DNA of 64,000 bases from Chrysogorgia sp. JL179-B06 (GCA_035772405.1 JAYKKM010000054.1:2214501-2278500); one strand, 5' to 3'; positions 1 to 59,081 are shown, counted from the stretch's first letter. Numbers and translations: made by a program. The notes: generated by a model not told the origin, from the sequence alone.

Positions 1-1440
1 TACATATCAAACAAACTGAAATATTTTAAAAACGAAGTAAAATACGGAAAAGTTGTAAAAGGTGTTACTCTATCATTTTACGAGTTCTTTCATATTAGAC
101 AAACTTAATTTTTGTTGCCAATGTCTTTTAAGAAATAAGAAACCATGTCGCGTGGCACGAGAGTTGCGTGTAAAAGAGGCGATAGCCGAGTGTTAGCTTC
201 TCGAGTGCCATTAGAACTGGATAATCACACAGCGACAAAGTTCTTTATTTCTTTTATAAAATAATAATATTAAATTATCAATAAAGCAAAGAAAAATGCA
301 GATTAATTTCCCTCATCACCTCATGTCATGGTATTACTTACAATAAATATAGCTCTTTTGTACGTAGGAATAAGGAACCACCTTCATCGCGTATATTTAC
401 CCAAAAATTCGTAACAGAGCGTAAACGACCCTACAATACACGAGTATTATCAATGATATGATGCTGCTCAATGCCACATGAGCCAAGAGGCACATTTGGT
501 GCGAAAATTAAATTCGAAGATGAATAGTCCACCTTTGCTGGAAAGCCGCATGTTTTGTCAAAATCCTGTATTTATTATTTATGTATTTCCTTTATTTATT
601 TAACGTTTCGACAGCCTGATGGATCATGATGACTGCAAGATAGTCGAAATGTTGAATAAAAATGTTAACCGTTGTCTCCTTTGTTTTATTTCTCTAGTTA
701 TCCCACTTTAATTACCCTCTATTCGCCATGACGCGAAACGAATGTGTCACTTGTTTACATCCTTCAAATGTTGGGGTTTAACTCGGGCGTCTAAGTCGTT
801 GATTGTCTTTGAGTTAAGCCCCTTCTCGAACGGCGAAAACAGCCTTGCGTTCATCGAGTTAATTCCTCGGAGGAAATGGGCGTGTCGGGGACTTAACTCG
901 AAAGGGCTTAACTCGAAGGGCTTAACTCGAGGGGCTTAACTCGAAGATTACCTACCTCAGTTTCTCCAAACGTTGAACATCTTTTGTATGACTTTCTATT
1001 CATAATTATGTTGCGCTACTGAAACAACGAAATGTGTAGATCTCAATGTTATAATTATGCTTGGTGTGTATTTTTTACAGCTTTATTAGTTATTTTATTT
1101 TTACCATATATTAAAGGTCAACTCAAACCTTTTTTTATTTCATGATTCTCAAATGATTGACGTAAAGAATTAAAAAATAGGTTTAGGCTTGAGTTGTCTT
1201 TTAAATAATCTTTATGTTATGGTTTCTTTCAAAAAATAAGTCGACGATGGGGGGTACCCGAACCTATAATTAGAAAATTTGGTGGGATGTGGGGTACGTA
1301 TGTTGATGACTATTTCCACCCCATGTATTTTATCTAAAAGCTTCCGTTTATGTATATAATATACGTTTGCTCAAAAGCTTTCACCTTTCGAATATTACTG
1401 TTTTTCAACATGTATTGACCAAACGGTTTTTTAATTACAG
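1..1440. other. Intron / upstream sequence of BLTP1, no exon found
   Basis: No convincing coding exon or recognisable domain. AT-rich sequence with poly-purine tracts. The only structured part is the short GCTTAACTCGA tandem repeat listed separately. Confidence 0.5.
888..946. repeat. Short GCTTAACTCGA tandem repeat
   Basis: Four imperfect copies of a ~14-bp unit with core CTTAACTCGA, some joined by AAGGG. Related single copies lie at 776-788 and 814-824. Confidence 0.7.
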
Positions 1441-48804
<47,364 letters not shown>

Positions 48805-48893
48805 TTATGTTAGTATATAGTTGTGCATGTAGAGATGTTAACTGGTACATCAATACCTAGCATGTTATAGTAATATATATGTGAAAGAAGTTT

Positions 48894-48899
48894 AATAAA
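48894..48899 (+). terminator. Polyadenylation signal for BLTP1
   Basis: AATAAA about 90 bp after the stop codon, followed by T/G-rich sequence (GTGTTTTGTTTGT) at 48916 onward, a plausible downstream element. Confidence 0.65.
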
Positions 48900-49398
48900 A
48901 GGATATATTCATGAGGTGTTTTGTTTGTCGCTTTCACACAATTTCGTAATGCTAAGATGAATACGTTAGCAATTGGGTTGAAGACTAGCGTACGTGTGCC
49001 TATGTCTATGTACGGGTATAAGCAACCGCCGTTTTGAATAGAGAAATTTGAAATACTTTATTTTAGGCATAATTATAATTCGTTAGAGTTCTCTGGATTC
49101 CCTAACCCCCCGCTTTAAGTGTCTTCCTAATCCTAACCCCCGGCTGTATTTCCCCATCCCTAGGCCTAACGCATCCACTCCCCTATTTGAAGTGCTTAAT
49201 TAGTGGACGCATGTGGGACTTGTAATTGAGTGTTACACGCATGCGCTACAGTACTCGAATTGGGCTGTCATACTTGGCTGGATAATGTATTATGTAAAAC
49301 GCTGACATGCTGATTGCATGTTCATTCTTGATCCACCCCGCACTCGCATTATCCGTCAGACTCCGACGAATAATGCGACGGAAATGTGTCTTCTCATA

Positions 49399-49648
49399 TT
49401 TTAAGATGCTAAAATTAATCAGTTGTCCAAGGTTTTTCCATAATATAAGAACACAAACTACGGCTCCATAATAGTAACTATGAAGCCGGAATTAGCGCGT
49501 GACGGCCATATTTTAGTGACCACGGTAGTCACTCCAATATGGCCGCCACGTGCTAATCCCGGCTTCATTATTATTATAATGGAGCCGTAGTTTGTGTTCT
49601 AAATTACGGGAAAACCTTCGACAACTGGTTTATTTTAGTATCTTAAAA
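49399..49648. mobile_element. Palindromic MITE
   Basis: AACACAAACTACGGCTCCAT and ATGGAGCCGTAGTTTGTGTT, GAAGCCGGAATTAGC / GCTAATCCCGGCTTC, and outer TTTTAAGATGCTAAAAT / ATTTTAGTATCTTAAAA. Arms ~105-110 bp around a ~30 bp centre; near-complete foldback. Confidence 0.88.
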
Positions 49649-50121
49649 GATCAGAGACAGATAGTCTCTGTCGCCTATAGTAAAACTATATAGCGTGGTC
49701 CTTTCGAGATGGCCGCCGCGAAATATTCCTGGCTTCATTTTTTCGCAGCATCTAAACGACAGTTGCTCGATCCAGTCTTTATTTAGAGATCAGTGGTTAT
49801 GCGTCGTTTAGCGCCGGCCTAACTCTACTTGTACAGATGGAATTTAACTTGTTTTTATTGAAAATTTACATATGAAGTAGAACACACGCCGATTTGTGTC
49901 GCAACGCCATTGCGACACAAATCGTCGTGTGTAACATCATACCCATGCAACGCCGATTTTCATGTTGCCGAAGCATTGCAAGTTTTTGACGTGAGATCAA
50001 AAACTTTCAACGCGTTGCTGCAACTGCATAATTGCAAGTTAACAAGTGTAACACGCCAGCCGCCGATAGTTGTGTCGCAATGCTATAAAAACTCCCAATT
50101 TCCCATGAATCTAAAGGAGCA

Positions 50122-50397
50122 TTAACGTTTCAAAATGGAGGACGATAAGTTGGACGGTTCGTTTGGCTTCACACTTTCTTTCATACGTGTATCTCGTTTC
50201 TCAATCCTAAACGAGACAGTATCGACCAAATTGTAGAACTGTTTTTTCCCCATTCGGAAATATTCTGCAAAACTACTACGGCCATCGTCGAGGGCTAACT
50301 CGGTAATTAGTTGCTGAAATACTCCACGTTCTTTCCTTCGTTGAATCCATTCTCTCGTCCAAACTGTTATATTTCTTCTTTTTGTATCAGCGTCCAA
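50122..50397 (-). pseudogene. N-terminal fragment of Harbinger (HARBI1-like) transposase
   Basis: Minus-strand frame reads TVWTREWIQRRKERGVFQQL, then LRMxx-like EYFRMGKKQFYNLVDTV and RIEKRDTRMKESVKPNE. This is the N-terminal pattern of HARBI1-type nucleases ('W.R.W...R...G.F..L..EL...D...F..Y.RM....F..LL..V'). The DDE catalytic domain is absent, so only ~90 residues of a ~350-residue protein remain. Confidence 0.75.
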
Positions 50398-50456
50398 TTC
50401 AGCTTCCTGCTAAAGCATACCGCCATATTGATTGTTGTTTGACGTTTTTCCCGCAA

Positions 50457-50800
50457 AGGGGCTTCGGTGGTCTTGTGGTCAGGGCCACTGCCTCCCACCT
50501 CTGAGGTCAAGAGTTCGAATCCTGTGTTCGGACATTTGATCGCACGTGCAAAGAGTTGGTCAACACTCTGCCGAAAGTCGTGGGTTTCCTCTCCTCCCAT
50601 AGGGAAGTTGACAGGGCGGGTTAGGATAAATAGTTAGGAAAACTAATGATGTTAAAAACTGTAAAAATAAATAGTTAAGGTTAATTGATTGGGGTACTAG
50701 GTACTGAAGGTAATAGAATAAATTGTCGATGTTGTGAAGCGCATTTGATCATATACACATGCTAATTTGCGCTATATAAATAGTAAACATCAACATCATG
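50457..50800 (+). repeat. tRNA-derived SINE
   Basis: A-box GTGGTCTTGTGGTCAGG, B-box GAGTTCGAATCC at 50511-50522, body, and 3' end TTTGCGCTATATAAATAGTA with the L2-like tail and CATCAACATCATG repeats. Inserted in the Harbinger remnant. Confidence 0.78.
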
Positions 50801-51144
50801 CATTAATATATACAATTAATATAAAGAACACAAATCGACGTGTGTATAAACCGGGTGCCCGATTTGTGTCGCAATGGCGTTGCGACACAAATCGGCGTGT
50901 GTAACCGTGGCTTAAAGTTTATACATACGCGAGTTGCGAGTTATCCCATGTTGACCCTGATCATGGCTGACAGTTTCGAGTTAGAAACGAGTTCACGGTA
51001 AGTTTAATGTTGTTTTATCTTGTTTATCGTATGTGTTACATGTAAACTTCTGTGGGAAAATCATGGTCAAACTTTTCTTTCCTTGTATTGGCATTTGTTA
51101 TTTTGTTTGATTTTCGTTTGAAATACTAAAGAAATACCTAATTG

Positions 51145-51299
51145 TTTCCGTGTTTGGATGGCCTGATCCAAACACGCGGAATGTTGCGAGACTCGAGAAA
51201 AGCGTAAAGAAACACGAGCCGCTAGGGGAGTGTTTTTTAGCTTTTCGAAAGTTGAGCAACATCCCAAGTATTTAGATCAGGCCATCTAAACACGGAAAA
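51145..51299. mobile_element. MITE with TTTCCGTGTTTGGATGGC ends
   Basis: Left TTTCCGTGTTTGGATGGCCT and right GGCCATCTAAACACGGAAA. A single left-end copy recurs at 51378-51396. Confidence 0.75.
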
Positions 51300-51823
51300 A
51301 CATTTTATAAACATTTATTTTATAAACACGAACGAACCGACGAGCAACATAAACTTCAGTAAACTTTTGGTGGGAAATTTCCGTGTTTGGATGGCGGATA
51401 TTGACCAATCAGAGCTTACGTAGCATTGGTCTTTGACAGGATATAAAACTATAGCTTTGTTTCCATATAGCCTTTTACATCGCTCCTTGTTTTGTTTGCG
51501 TTCGAAGACAACATGCGACAAAAACACCTTGAACAAGTGTATGTCAAAGAAAAGCACTTGTCAAAATAATGAATTTTTAAACAGTTAAACCCACACAGGA
51601 AACACGAGATAAAATCGAGTGTTTTACTTTATGATTTTCCCTATAGAAGTTATGGAAGAAAGGAAAGGAAATTACAACCGTGTCGGTGGTTTTAAATGTA
51701 ACTAAAAAATCATCCTGATTTACATAAACTTTTCGTTCGATTTTCTCGGCTTAGACAACATTGATTTTCAAAATTACTACGCCAATGAACTTTATCAAAT
51801 GGGTCGTTTTTGAAGCCATTTAA

Positions 51824-51908
51824 TAAACTCGCAGCACGTGTTTTATCAGATCTGAAATACTCGGGCTACACCCTCGTGTTTTAAATCTGATAAAACTCTG
51901 CTGCAAGT
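51824..51908. repeat. Imperfect hairpin
   Basis: TAAACTCGCAGCACGTGTTTTATCAGAT (left) pairs with the segment ending GCTGCAAGTTTA; loop around CTCGGGCTACACCC. Confidence 0.7.
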
Positions 51909-51916
51909 TTATTTTT

Positions 51917-52442
51917 AAGGGATCGGTCATTATTTATGGTCAAGGTTTGGGCCGAAGAGAAATAAATGTGGTGCTGGAAAAAATGTTTACCCAACTAGAT
52001 CAGAAATTTAATCGTCCAAACCATTTATGGCTAAAGAAAATTTTTTACCCAACCCAAGAAGAAAAAAGTTAGATAAAACTCAATTTCCAGTGTATCGTCG
52101 ACACAAGTTTTAATAACAAACCCAAACAAACAGATATACAGACAGATCCTACTGTAACTTTCAGATTATTATCTCCCTATACAGAGCAGGAAAACAAGCA
52201 GAGGAATACAATAACAAAAGCTAATGTGCAATGATGAATGATGACTAAGGAGAACGGATGACGAGATCCCAATTTTAAACGATGAACTCTTAATTTTTTA
52301 TGTAAATAGTCATGACAATTTTGCTTCCCAGCCCTTCAGAGAAGTGATTTTTTTTACCCAACCATTTAGGTCTTAGAATTTTCAGTTACCCAACCATTTT
52401 CTCTTCGGCCCCCACCCGGCCATAAATAATGACCGGTCCCTA
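51917..52442. mobile_element. MITE, ~525 bp with ~45-bp TIRs
   Basis: Left AGGGATCGGTCATTATTTAT, right ATAAATAATGACCGGTCCCT, with GGGCCGAAGAGAAA / TTTCTCTTCGGCCC further in. Internal ORF not recognised. Confidence 0.8.
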
Positions 52443-52516
52443 AACAAGATAAAACACATTAAACGCACCACGAACTCGTTTCTAATTCGAAACTGTCAGC
52501 AATATGATCAGGGTAC

Positions 52517-52725
52517 ATCGGGAAGCCAACTCGTAACTTGCAGACTCGTAACTCGCAAATTCGTAACTCGCAAATTCGTAACTCACAGACTCGAAACTCG
52601 CAGTTCACAGACTCGAAACGCGCAGACTCGTAACTCACAGACTCGTACTCGCAGACTCGTAACGCGCAGACTCGTAACTACTCGCAGCTCACAGACTCGT
52701 AACTCAGGCTCGTAACTCACAGACT
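52517..52725. repeat. CAGACTCGTAACTCG satellite-like array 1
   Basis: Imperfect ~15-bp units CAGACTCGTAACTCG with -ACGCG and -CACAG variants. Interrupted at 52726 by a LINE 3' end, then resumes at 53245. Confidence 0.88.
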
Positions 52726-53244
52726 CTAGCCCTAAATGAGCTTGGATGGAAGACTTTGATTGAGCATAGAGCACTTATTAAAGCTAAGCTCATGTTTAAA
52801 ATCGTACATGGATTCGCTCCACAAACGCTAACAAACATTTTCAGAGCATCTGATGCTTCCCGCCATTATAATTTAAGGGGAGGATATACCGCTACCAAAT
52901 ACTGATTATTTAAAGAAGAGTTTTAGCTACAGTGGTAGCAAATTGTGGAACAGTTTACCGTGCGAATTAAAAAATCAGAAATCGTTAATTTCCTTCAACA
53001 GAGAAATTTCTTCAATCAGCCTGCTCTAAATCTCATGAGTTTCATTTGTTTGTATTTAAAGATTTTTTTAGTAATATTGTAGTTTTGTAGTTACGTTAGT
53101 TAGATTTTTTAATATCTTGTAATTTTTAGCTGTTTTATAATGAATTATTATGTAATAATTTTAATATTTTACAATTTCATGTAATTATCACGCCCCTCTT
53201 GGAAACCAACTTTAAAGTTTTACCTTACCTTACCTTTTACCTTA
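52726..53244 (+). pseudogene. 3' end of a CR1/L2-like LINE inserted in the array
   Basis: Translates as LGWKTLIEHRALIKAKLMFK, then VHGFAPQ (frame variant) and LWNSLPCELK, typical of the reverse transcriptase carboxyl end. It ends in repeated TACCTTACCTT just before the array resumes, the probable 3' tail of the insertion. Confidence 0.75.
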
Positions 53245-53397
53245 CTCGCAACGCGCAGACTCATAACTCGCAGACTCGTAACTCGCAGACTCGTAACTCA
53301 CAGACTCGTAACGCGCAGACTCGTAACGCGCAGATTCGTAACGCGCAGACTCGTAGACTCAGATACGCAGACTCGTAACTCGCAGACTCGTAGCCTT
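53245..53397. repeat. CAGACTCGTAACTCG array 2
   Basis: Same ~15-bp unit, same orientation as array 1; followed by a G+C-rich segment with GGCGGCGCCAGGGGGAGCG. Confidence 0.88.
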
Positions 53398-53456
53398 CGT
53401 GGCGGCGCCAGGGGGAGCGGGAACGCGGAAAGGTGAAGTGGGGAGGGGGGTGGGAG

Positions 53457-53494
53457 GAAACGCCTGCACGAAAGACCCATGTTTTTGGATTTCC
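53457..53494 (+). repeat. Left member of an inverted pair bracketing 6.7 kb
   Basis: CGCCTGCACGAAAGACCCAT + GTTTTTGGATTTC; its reverse complement lies at 60146-60181. Both sit between a G+C-rich patch and the 15-bp arrays. Confidence 0.8.
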
Positions 53495-53614
53495 GCCCAC
53501 ATGAAGAACTGTCAAAAACAACCAATCAGCGACTAGCGGGCTTTCCTCAATGATTAAAACATTTCACTTCGGGCCGAATCGTGAAATATCCATGTCTGAA
53601 ACTCCGTAAAAAGC

Positions 53615-54316
53615 TTGACTGCATCTGGTGGAAACAAGATTTATTTTGAAAATTTATTCAAGCAATCGTGTAGACAAGGAAGCACAGAGTTGATTCTGGC
53701 TGAGGCTTGTGAATCAATCGGCAGTGACTTACAATACAAAATGGCGGTTGGTCATGCATTAAGTGTCTCCTCATATTTTCTTAACAACGACTTGGATAAT
53801 CATGTATTTTCATCCTTTCTCACCAATAATGAAAGCAAAGAACTCGAGAATATGAGTTATGATGGTAAACGCCTAAAATGGACGAATGATTTTGAATCTC
53901 TCAAGAAAGTTATTGGTGAATCTTTTGGCCTTCAAGGGAAGTGGTCGTCACCTGGAGGCGGTTCAAAAAAGTTTAAAAGCTCCAACACAGACCTGATTCT
54001 AACATGGTATAATGGCAAACATACGCTCTTATTTCAAGGTAAAGATGGCAGTTTGGTACGGGATAAATGTGTGTACTTCTGCCAGGAAAGAGATCGAACA
54101 CCAGGTTTGAATTCGGCGACTTGTGACAAAACATACGAACGAGCGAACCAATCATTCATCCCTAACGTCAACAAAACACCACTTGTATCAACGCCGCCGC
54201 CAAGCAATGAAGAAAATGATGGCAAGGCGACTGCGAATCCCGTAAATCACTCGTCTCTGTTGACCAGGTGTTCTTGCGGTAAAGTTAGACATTATTATCC
54301 TTCAAAACATAATTGA
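53615..54316 (+). CDS. LINE ORF1-like protein, unrecognised domain
   Basis: 233 codons. No named domain that I recognise; it has a Cys-containing end (RCSCGKVRHYYPSKHN), suggesting a nucleic-acid-binding knuckle, and a Ser/Pro-rich linker. The reading begins without an ATG at a permissive codon near 53615 (first in-frame ATG codes the Met in QYKMAVGH). It sits upstream of the endonuclease as ORF1 does in CR1/L2 elements. Possibly still intact by chance. Confidence 0.5.
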   Translation: MTASGGNKIYFENLFKQSCRQGSTELILAEACESIGSDLQYKMAVGHALSVSSYFLNNDLDNHVFSSFLTNNESKELENMSYDGKRLKWTNDFESLKKVIGESFGLQGKWSSPGGGSKKFKSSNTDLILTWYNGKHTLLFQGKDGSLVRDKCVYFCQERDRTPGLNSATCDKTYERANQSFIPNVNKTPLVSTPPPSNEENDGKATANPVNHSSLLTRCSCGKVRHYYPSKHN

Positions 54317-54320
54317 TTCA

Positions 54321-54647
54321 ATGGTAGGCTCAGGAGTGGGGTTCTCCTCAGAAAATAACGTCGAATTACATTGGCTTCGGCGTAATCTTTCCGACGAAAA
54401 AGAGAAAACTAAAAAGCTTGAATCCGATCTTCGTTTGGTAGTCAGTGAGAGAAATGCCGAAGTTGAAGAGCTAAAACAAACAATCAGTTCTCTGGAGAAT
54501 ATAATTTCTAAGGATAAAGAAACGAACGATTCCCTCAGGCTCGCAATTAAATTAGTTATGCAAGATAACTCTGTAAAGGTAAACAAACAAGATCAAGACA
54601 GTGTGGAACCCCCCCGCCCCCCCCCCCCCGTGGATATCTACAAATAA
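54321..54647 (+). CDS. Coiled-coil ORF of the LINE
   Basis: 108 codons; heptad-rich helix from LHWLRRNLSDEKEKTKKLES to DSLRLAIKLV, then a Pro run encoded by a C tract at 54608-54628. ATG at 54321, 2 bp after the previous stop codon. A coiled coil is expected in ORF1 of many LINEs for trimerisation. Confidence 0.5.
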   Translation: MVGSGVGFSSENNVELHWLRRNLSDEKEKTKKLESDLRLVVSERNAEVEELKQTISSLENIISKDKETNDSLRLAIKLVMQDNSVKVNKQDQDSVEPPRPPPPVDIYK

Positions 54648-55505
54648 AAATGCTCGTCATTTGTCCAATAAGGTCCTCGAGGTTCCCACAGGTAAAAGAA
54701 CAAACAATAGTTTGAATCAAAACCAGAGATCCAATGACGAGCGGTCATGAAAGAAAATTGAAGAGAATCCACGCACCAAAACCCCCACGCCTGAAATCGG
54801 AAACATTTGCATAACCAACAGATACGAATTGCTCTCAAGTGACAACGAAAATGAAGCCCAAAGAGAACAAAGCGTTAAAACTGCTCTACCTAATCGGCAT
54901 CAATCGCTTTTGAAGACCACATGCAGGAACGCACGTGCGAAGAGAATGTAGCAAGAAACCCTCCAAGACGTGGTCAAATGAAAAACTGACTAGTACTATA
55001 AGCCTAACCATAAATATAGTGGCCGAATTCATTTAAATCCTGAACCATCCATTTCGACGAATTCGCAAACCAACATGCGGGGCATCCTTAATGCTGATTG
55101 TGTCACGCAATTCCCAAAAGGAAGGTCTCTTTTAAGTCATTTAAGGGCTTCACCCTTGTGACTATCCCCTTCTGACATAAATATTGAATCTCAAAGTTCT
55201 TTCTGTAACCAACCTTATGGAAGCATAGAATGCCTACAACAATCTTCCAACCCAGCGAAATATGTTTCGCTGATTCCTGTTAGAATCGCCACTAAACGAC
55301 TTCCTGCTTCAACTAGTCTATGGAAAGCCGGTGAAGATAGGCAAAGATGCCATGCAAGGAGGTCCCACGAATCCACGAACTGCATAAAGATACTCATTGG
55401 AAAAAGCTGTGATAATTCGATTATGACAGATGTTAATATGCAAAACTTGCAAAATTCAACTTTAGCTGGTCACAATAACATTCTGAAGCACATTATGTTC
55501 CTAAC

Positions 55506-56527
55506 TTGGTTTCCAATGTGATGTCTCTTGTGCCGAAAATTGACGAAATTCAAGAATTCCTTCACCGGACTAATGTCACTTTGGCTTTCATTACCGAAAC
55601 ATGGTTGAAAGACTCCGTTGTCGATAGTGTTATCACTATTCCAGGATATACCATTTTACGAAAAGATAGAATAGTAAATAATCATGCAGGGTGGTGTGTG
55701 TCTCTACATCAGAGACAACATTTTAAAATATAAATTACTTGAAGAACTAAATTGCTGTGCCGATCACGAAATCTTGTGGGTTCAATTAATCGACTTCCAA
55801 GGTCCTTTTCCTGTCTGATAGCAGCCGTTGTTTATCATCCTCCCAGAGCTGACAACAACTCTATTTGTGAACACCTGTGTAACTCACTTACCTGTACCCT
55901 TGCCTAGTCTAAGTATCCTAATCGCGGTCTTATTATTGCCGGGGATTTTAACCGTCTAGAGGTCAAGCGACTAAAAAATAATTTCCGTCTGAAGCAAGTT
56001 GTGAAAAAAACAACTATAGGAAGGACGCTATTCTAGACTTGGTATTCACCAATATGAAAGAACACTATGACAAACCAGAGATTTTCCCACCTTTTGGTCT
56101 TTCTGACCACAATACTGTTACAGTTCAACCAAAGATAAGGGATAGTAATTCGAAAACCTCAAAAGTCATACTAAAGCGAGATAAACGGGCCTCCCGGAAA
56201 GCTGAGATAGGAAGATACTTGGAAACGTTATCTTGGCCCCGACTTTTCGATTATCTCGTAAACTGTGAGGACCTGGTAGGTGTATTCCAAGAGGTGCTGC
56301 ACACAGGACTTGATTTGTTAATGCAATTCAAAAGAGTTCGTATAAATACTACGGACGTCCCGTGGATGACTCAACATTTGAAGTCCCTGATATCGAAAAG
56401 ACAAGTGGCTTTTCACAAAAACGGTGCAGATTCTGCTCAATTTAGATTTGATAGGAACGCTGTCAATCGTGTAAGGAAAACGTGCAAGGCAAAGTTTTAT
56501 GAATCTATAACGTGGAACTGCAGATGA
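55506..56527 (+). pseudogene. LINE APE-type endonuclease remnants
   Basis: NVMSLVPKIDEIQEFL and LAFITETWLKDSVVDSVI match the start of APE endonucleases of CR1/L2 elements (N, then E-T-W-L). Further on come IIAGDFN (frame-shifted near 55936), ILDLVFTNM and FGLSDHNTV (the S-D-H catalytic motif near 56100). Frameshifts at about 55690, 55910 and 56010. Confidence 0.75.
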
Positions 56528-57900
56528 AAAACGAAAATCCCAAAACTTGGTGGAGAGAGGTAAAACGGTTAAGCGGAATGCGGAGTTATTCAAGTGACTT
56601 ACTTAGTCAAATGAACATTAAAGAGCTTGAAAATTTACCTCCACAAGAATTAGCTAATGCAATTAACAAGGCTTTTCTTGAGCCGCTTGAGTAATATCGA
56701 CTACCTTGTTCGCAAAACCCCCTCTTCCATTGGAAGAAATCTCACCAGAGTTTTTAGAGGTGTCTATAAAGAACCCGTATTCAAGCTGTTATGAAAGCTT
56801 AATCCTGCGAAGTCACACGGGCCAGATGGAATTCCAATCTGGTTTCTATGGGAGTATGCCGAATTCCTTGCTTTCCCCGTCAGCAAAATCTTAAATACTT
56901 CGTTTAAAGAGCAACGTCTACCCAGTTTATGGAAACTTACCGATGTATCTCCGCTGACTAAGAAAAAACCAGTGCAAAATTTCGAAAGTTGCCGAAGACC
57001 TTGTTGTAAATGATTACGTCAAGCCTGCTGTACTTAAAGTTTTAGATCCGAACCAATATGATGCAGTTCCCAAGTCATCAACCACACTTGCTTTATTGGA
57101 CATGATCCACCGTTGGTCCAAGGGTACGGATGGCAACGGTTCCACAGTGAGGATTATTCGATTATCGCAAAGCGTTTGACTTGATCGACCATAGTATATT
57201 CTCGTAAATAAACTGTGTATGCTTGACATGCCAAAGAGTATAATTAATTGGATAATTGATTTTTTGTCAAACCGTTTCCAGAGAATCAAACTCGAACAGG
57301 GTTGTTTTTCCGAGTGGGGATCAGTTCCCTCTGGTGTCACAAAGTCAACATATTTCCGCAAATAAATTCCCCTTATAGGGCCATGGCTCTTCATCTATAA
57401 TGATAAATAACTTGGTAGTTGACGGCACCAATTTGCGGAAATATTTTGACGATACGACAGTCTCAGAAATAGTTACGAAGGGTGAGGTCAGTCATGCCCA
57501 ACTTTATGCTGACTACAGTTAAATACCGACAAATGCAAAGAGCTACGTATTTCGTTCGCAAAGAAGCAACAAGAATTTGTCAGTCCAGTCTCTGTAAACG
57601 GCCAAGAATTTGTTCCAAAAATAGTAAACAGTGTAAAGTTATTGGGACTTAATATTACAAGCAACCTCACACGGAACACTCACATCAACGAAGTTGTTAA
57701 GAAAGCGTCAAAGAGGTTATATTTCCTACTTCAACTTAAAAGAGCCAAAGTAACCCCGGAAGATGTAGGTCTATTTTATATCAGTTGTATTAGATCAATA
57801 CTTGACTATGCTGTACCTGTTTTCCACTATAGTATATTCCCAAATATCTCATGCATGAATTAGAACGTGTATACAGAAAAGGGCAATGTCCATTATTTGC
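56512..57900 (+). pseudogene. LINE reverse transcriptase remnants
   Basis: NPKTWWREVKRLSGM opens the domain. FDYRKAFDLIDHSI near 57147 is motif A (usually 'DFSKAFDLIDH'). KYFDDTTVSEIVTKG near 57437 is the catalytic box with YFDD in place of YVDD. LGLNITSNLTRNTHINEVVK and LYFLLQLKRAKV are the thumb. Several frame breaks. Confidence 0.8.
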
Positions 57901-57963
57901 TCAGATCTTAATTATCATGATGTGTTAGATAGTATATGAACATTAAGGAGTTGGAGTTATCAT

Positions 57964-58388
57964 TAGGGACACGCACATTATGCTAAAAAAATTGCCTATT
58001 ATGCTATTCTCAAATGCTCCTGACTTTATCCTATTATGCCAAAACATTTTCCCTATTATGCCCATAATTATGCTACATCATATTCAATCAAGGGCGACGA
58101 ACAATTAGTTGATTCTTCATTTACATTTTGCATCATTAAATTAAAATCGCCATTACTCATTGGTCCAAAATATTCTACATACACCACGTATTTGCCGAAA
58201 GTAACACGTGTACGCTACGCCACTGACCCGCAGACGGTTGGCGCATATGATTATTACGTAATTACGTTGGCAAAATGACGTCATACCGAAACTTTTGCCT
58301 ATTATGCTCGCTTTTTGCCTATTATGCTCGGTTTCAAAAAGGTTCCCTATTATGCTAAAAGAATGCCGGCATAATGTGCGTGTCCCTA
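57964..58388. mobile_element. hAT-type MITE with perfect 8-bp target duplication
   Basis: Ends TAGGGACACGCACATTATGC and GCATAATGTGCGTGTCCCTA; flanked by the direct repeat GTTATCAT at 57956-57963 and 58389-58396. 425 bp. Internal TATTATGCC/GGCATAATA motifs are repeated near both ends. TAGGG-type ends plus an 8-bp duplication are diagnostic of hAT. It interrupts the LINE, so it is younger than it. Confidence 0.92.
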
Positions 58389-59081
58389 GTTATCATGCAC
58401 CATAACAATATATGTAACACATTATTTAGCAATATCTAAAGTGATAAAGATCATCGCCTTCACAATTTATTGTTAGTTCCATATGAGACAACTTATTCAT
58501 TAATACATGAGCGATATTTTAACTTACCTAGGTATAGAAGTTCAAAAATTCGTTTATTATGTCTTCAAGTATAGCGGCAAATGTGTAAATAGTGCCGTTT
58601 TAGTTTTTAAGAATTGTAATTATTACGAACAATATTTTAGTATAACTAGTTTTTTATATTTGTATACTCATTAAATTACATTGTAAATATAATAATGGCA
58701 TCTTTTTAGAATAGTTTATAATATATTGTAACTTATCATTTTAAATACGCAATTCAGCCGTTGGCTGCAATGTATTTTGCGAATAAATCATCATCATTAC
58801 TACGCAGTAAAACTTTGTCCGAGCGGGTTTGTAGGTCTTGCGGCAGAAAAAATAAGAAATGCTTTTGAACTTTATAACTTTATTAAATCAGTATTAACAC
58901 ATGCGAAAGAAGGATAGAATGAAGCGACATCTGACTACCGAACACCGTAACTCCAGAATGGGATTTGGCCAAGAAATTTCATAGACAAGACAACGTAGAA
59001 ACCATCTGACGTCTATAGCCGTAAGTCTCTTTATTCTGAAACGTCGAAGGAATTCTCCGAAGGCCCAGACTAAATCCATAA

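Larger units (their letters stand above)
49885..50905 (-). mobile_element. Non-autonomous PIF/Harbinger element remnant
   Basis: Both ends carry the inverted CGATTTGTGTCGCAAYGSCR motif (49889-49926 and 50853-50905), each itself a small palindrome. Between lies a minus-strand Harbinger protein start (50122-50397) and an inserted SINE (50457-50800). Confidence 0.7.
53600..58795 (+). mobile_element. CR1/L2-like LINE, nearly full length but broken
   Basis: ORF1-like frames at 53615-54316 and 54321-54647, endonuclease pieces at 55506-56100, reverse transcriptase pieces at 56500-57900, interruption by a hAT MITE (57964-58388), then the 3' end with LLLVPYETTYSLIHERYFNL and GAATAAATCATCATCATTAC. Many stops and shifts separate the parts, so it is inactive. 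Confidence 0.8.

Noticed and set aside
52583..52774. Leu/Arg/Val-rich frame with repeated CELRV pattern
   Set aside because: It is a reading of the 15-bp CAGACTCGTAACTCG array; equivalent frames occur at 53261-53525 and 60159-60590.
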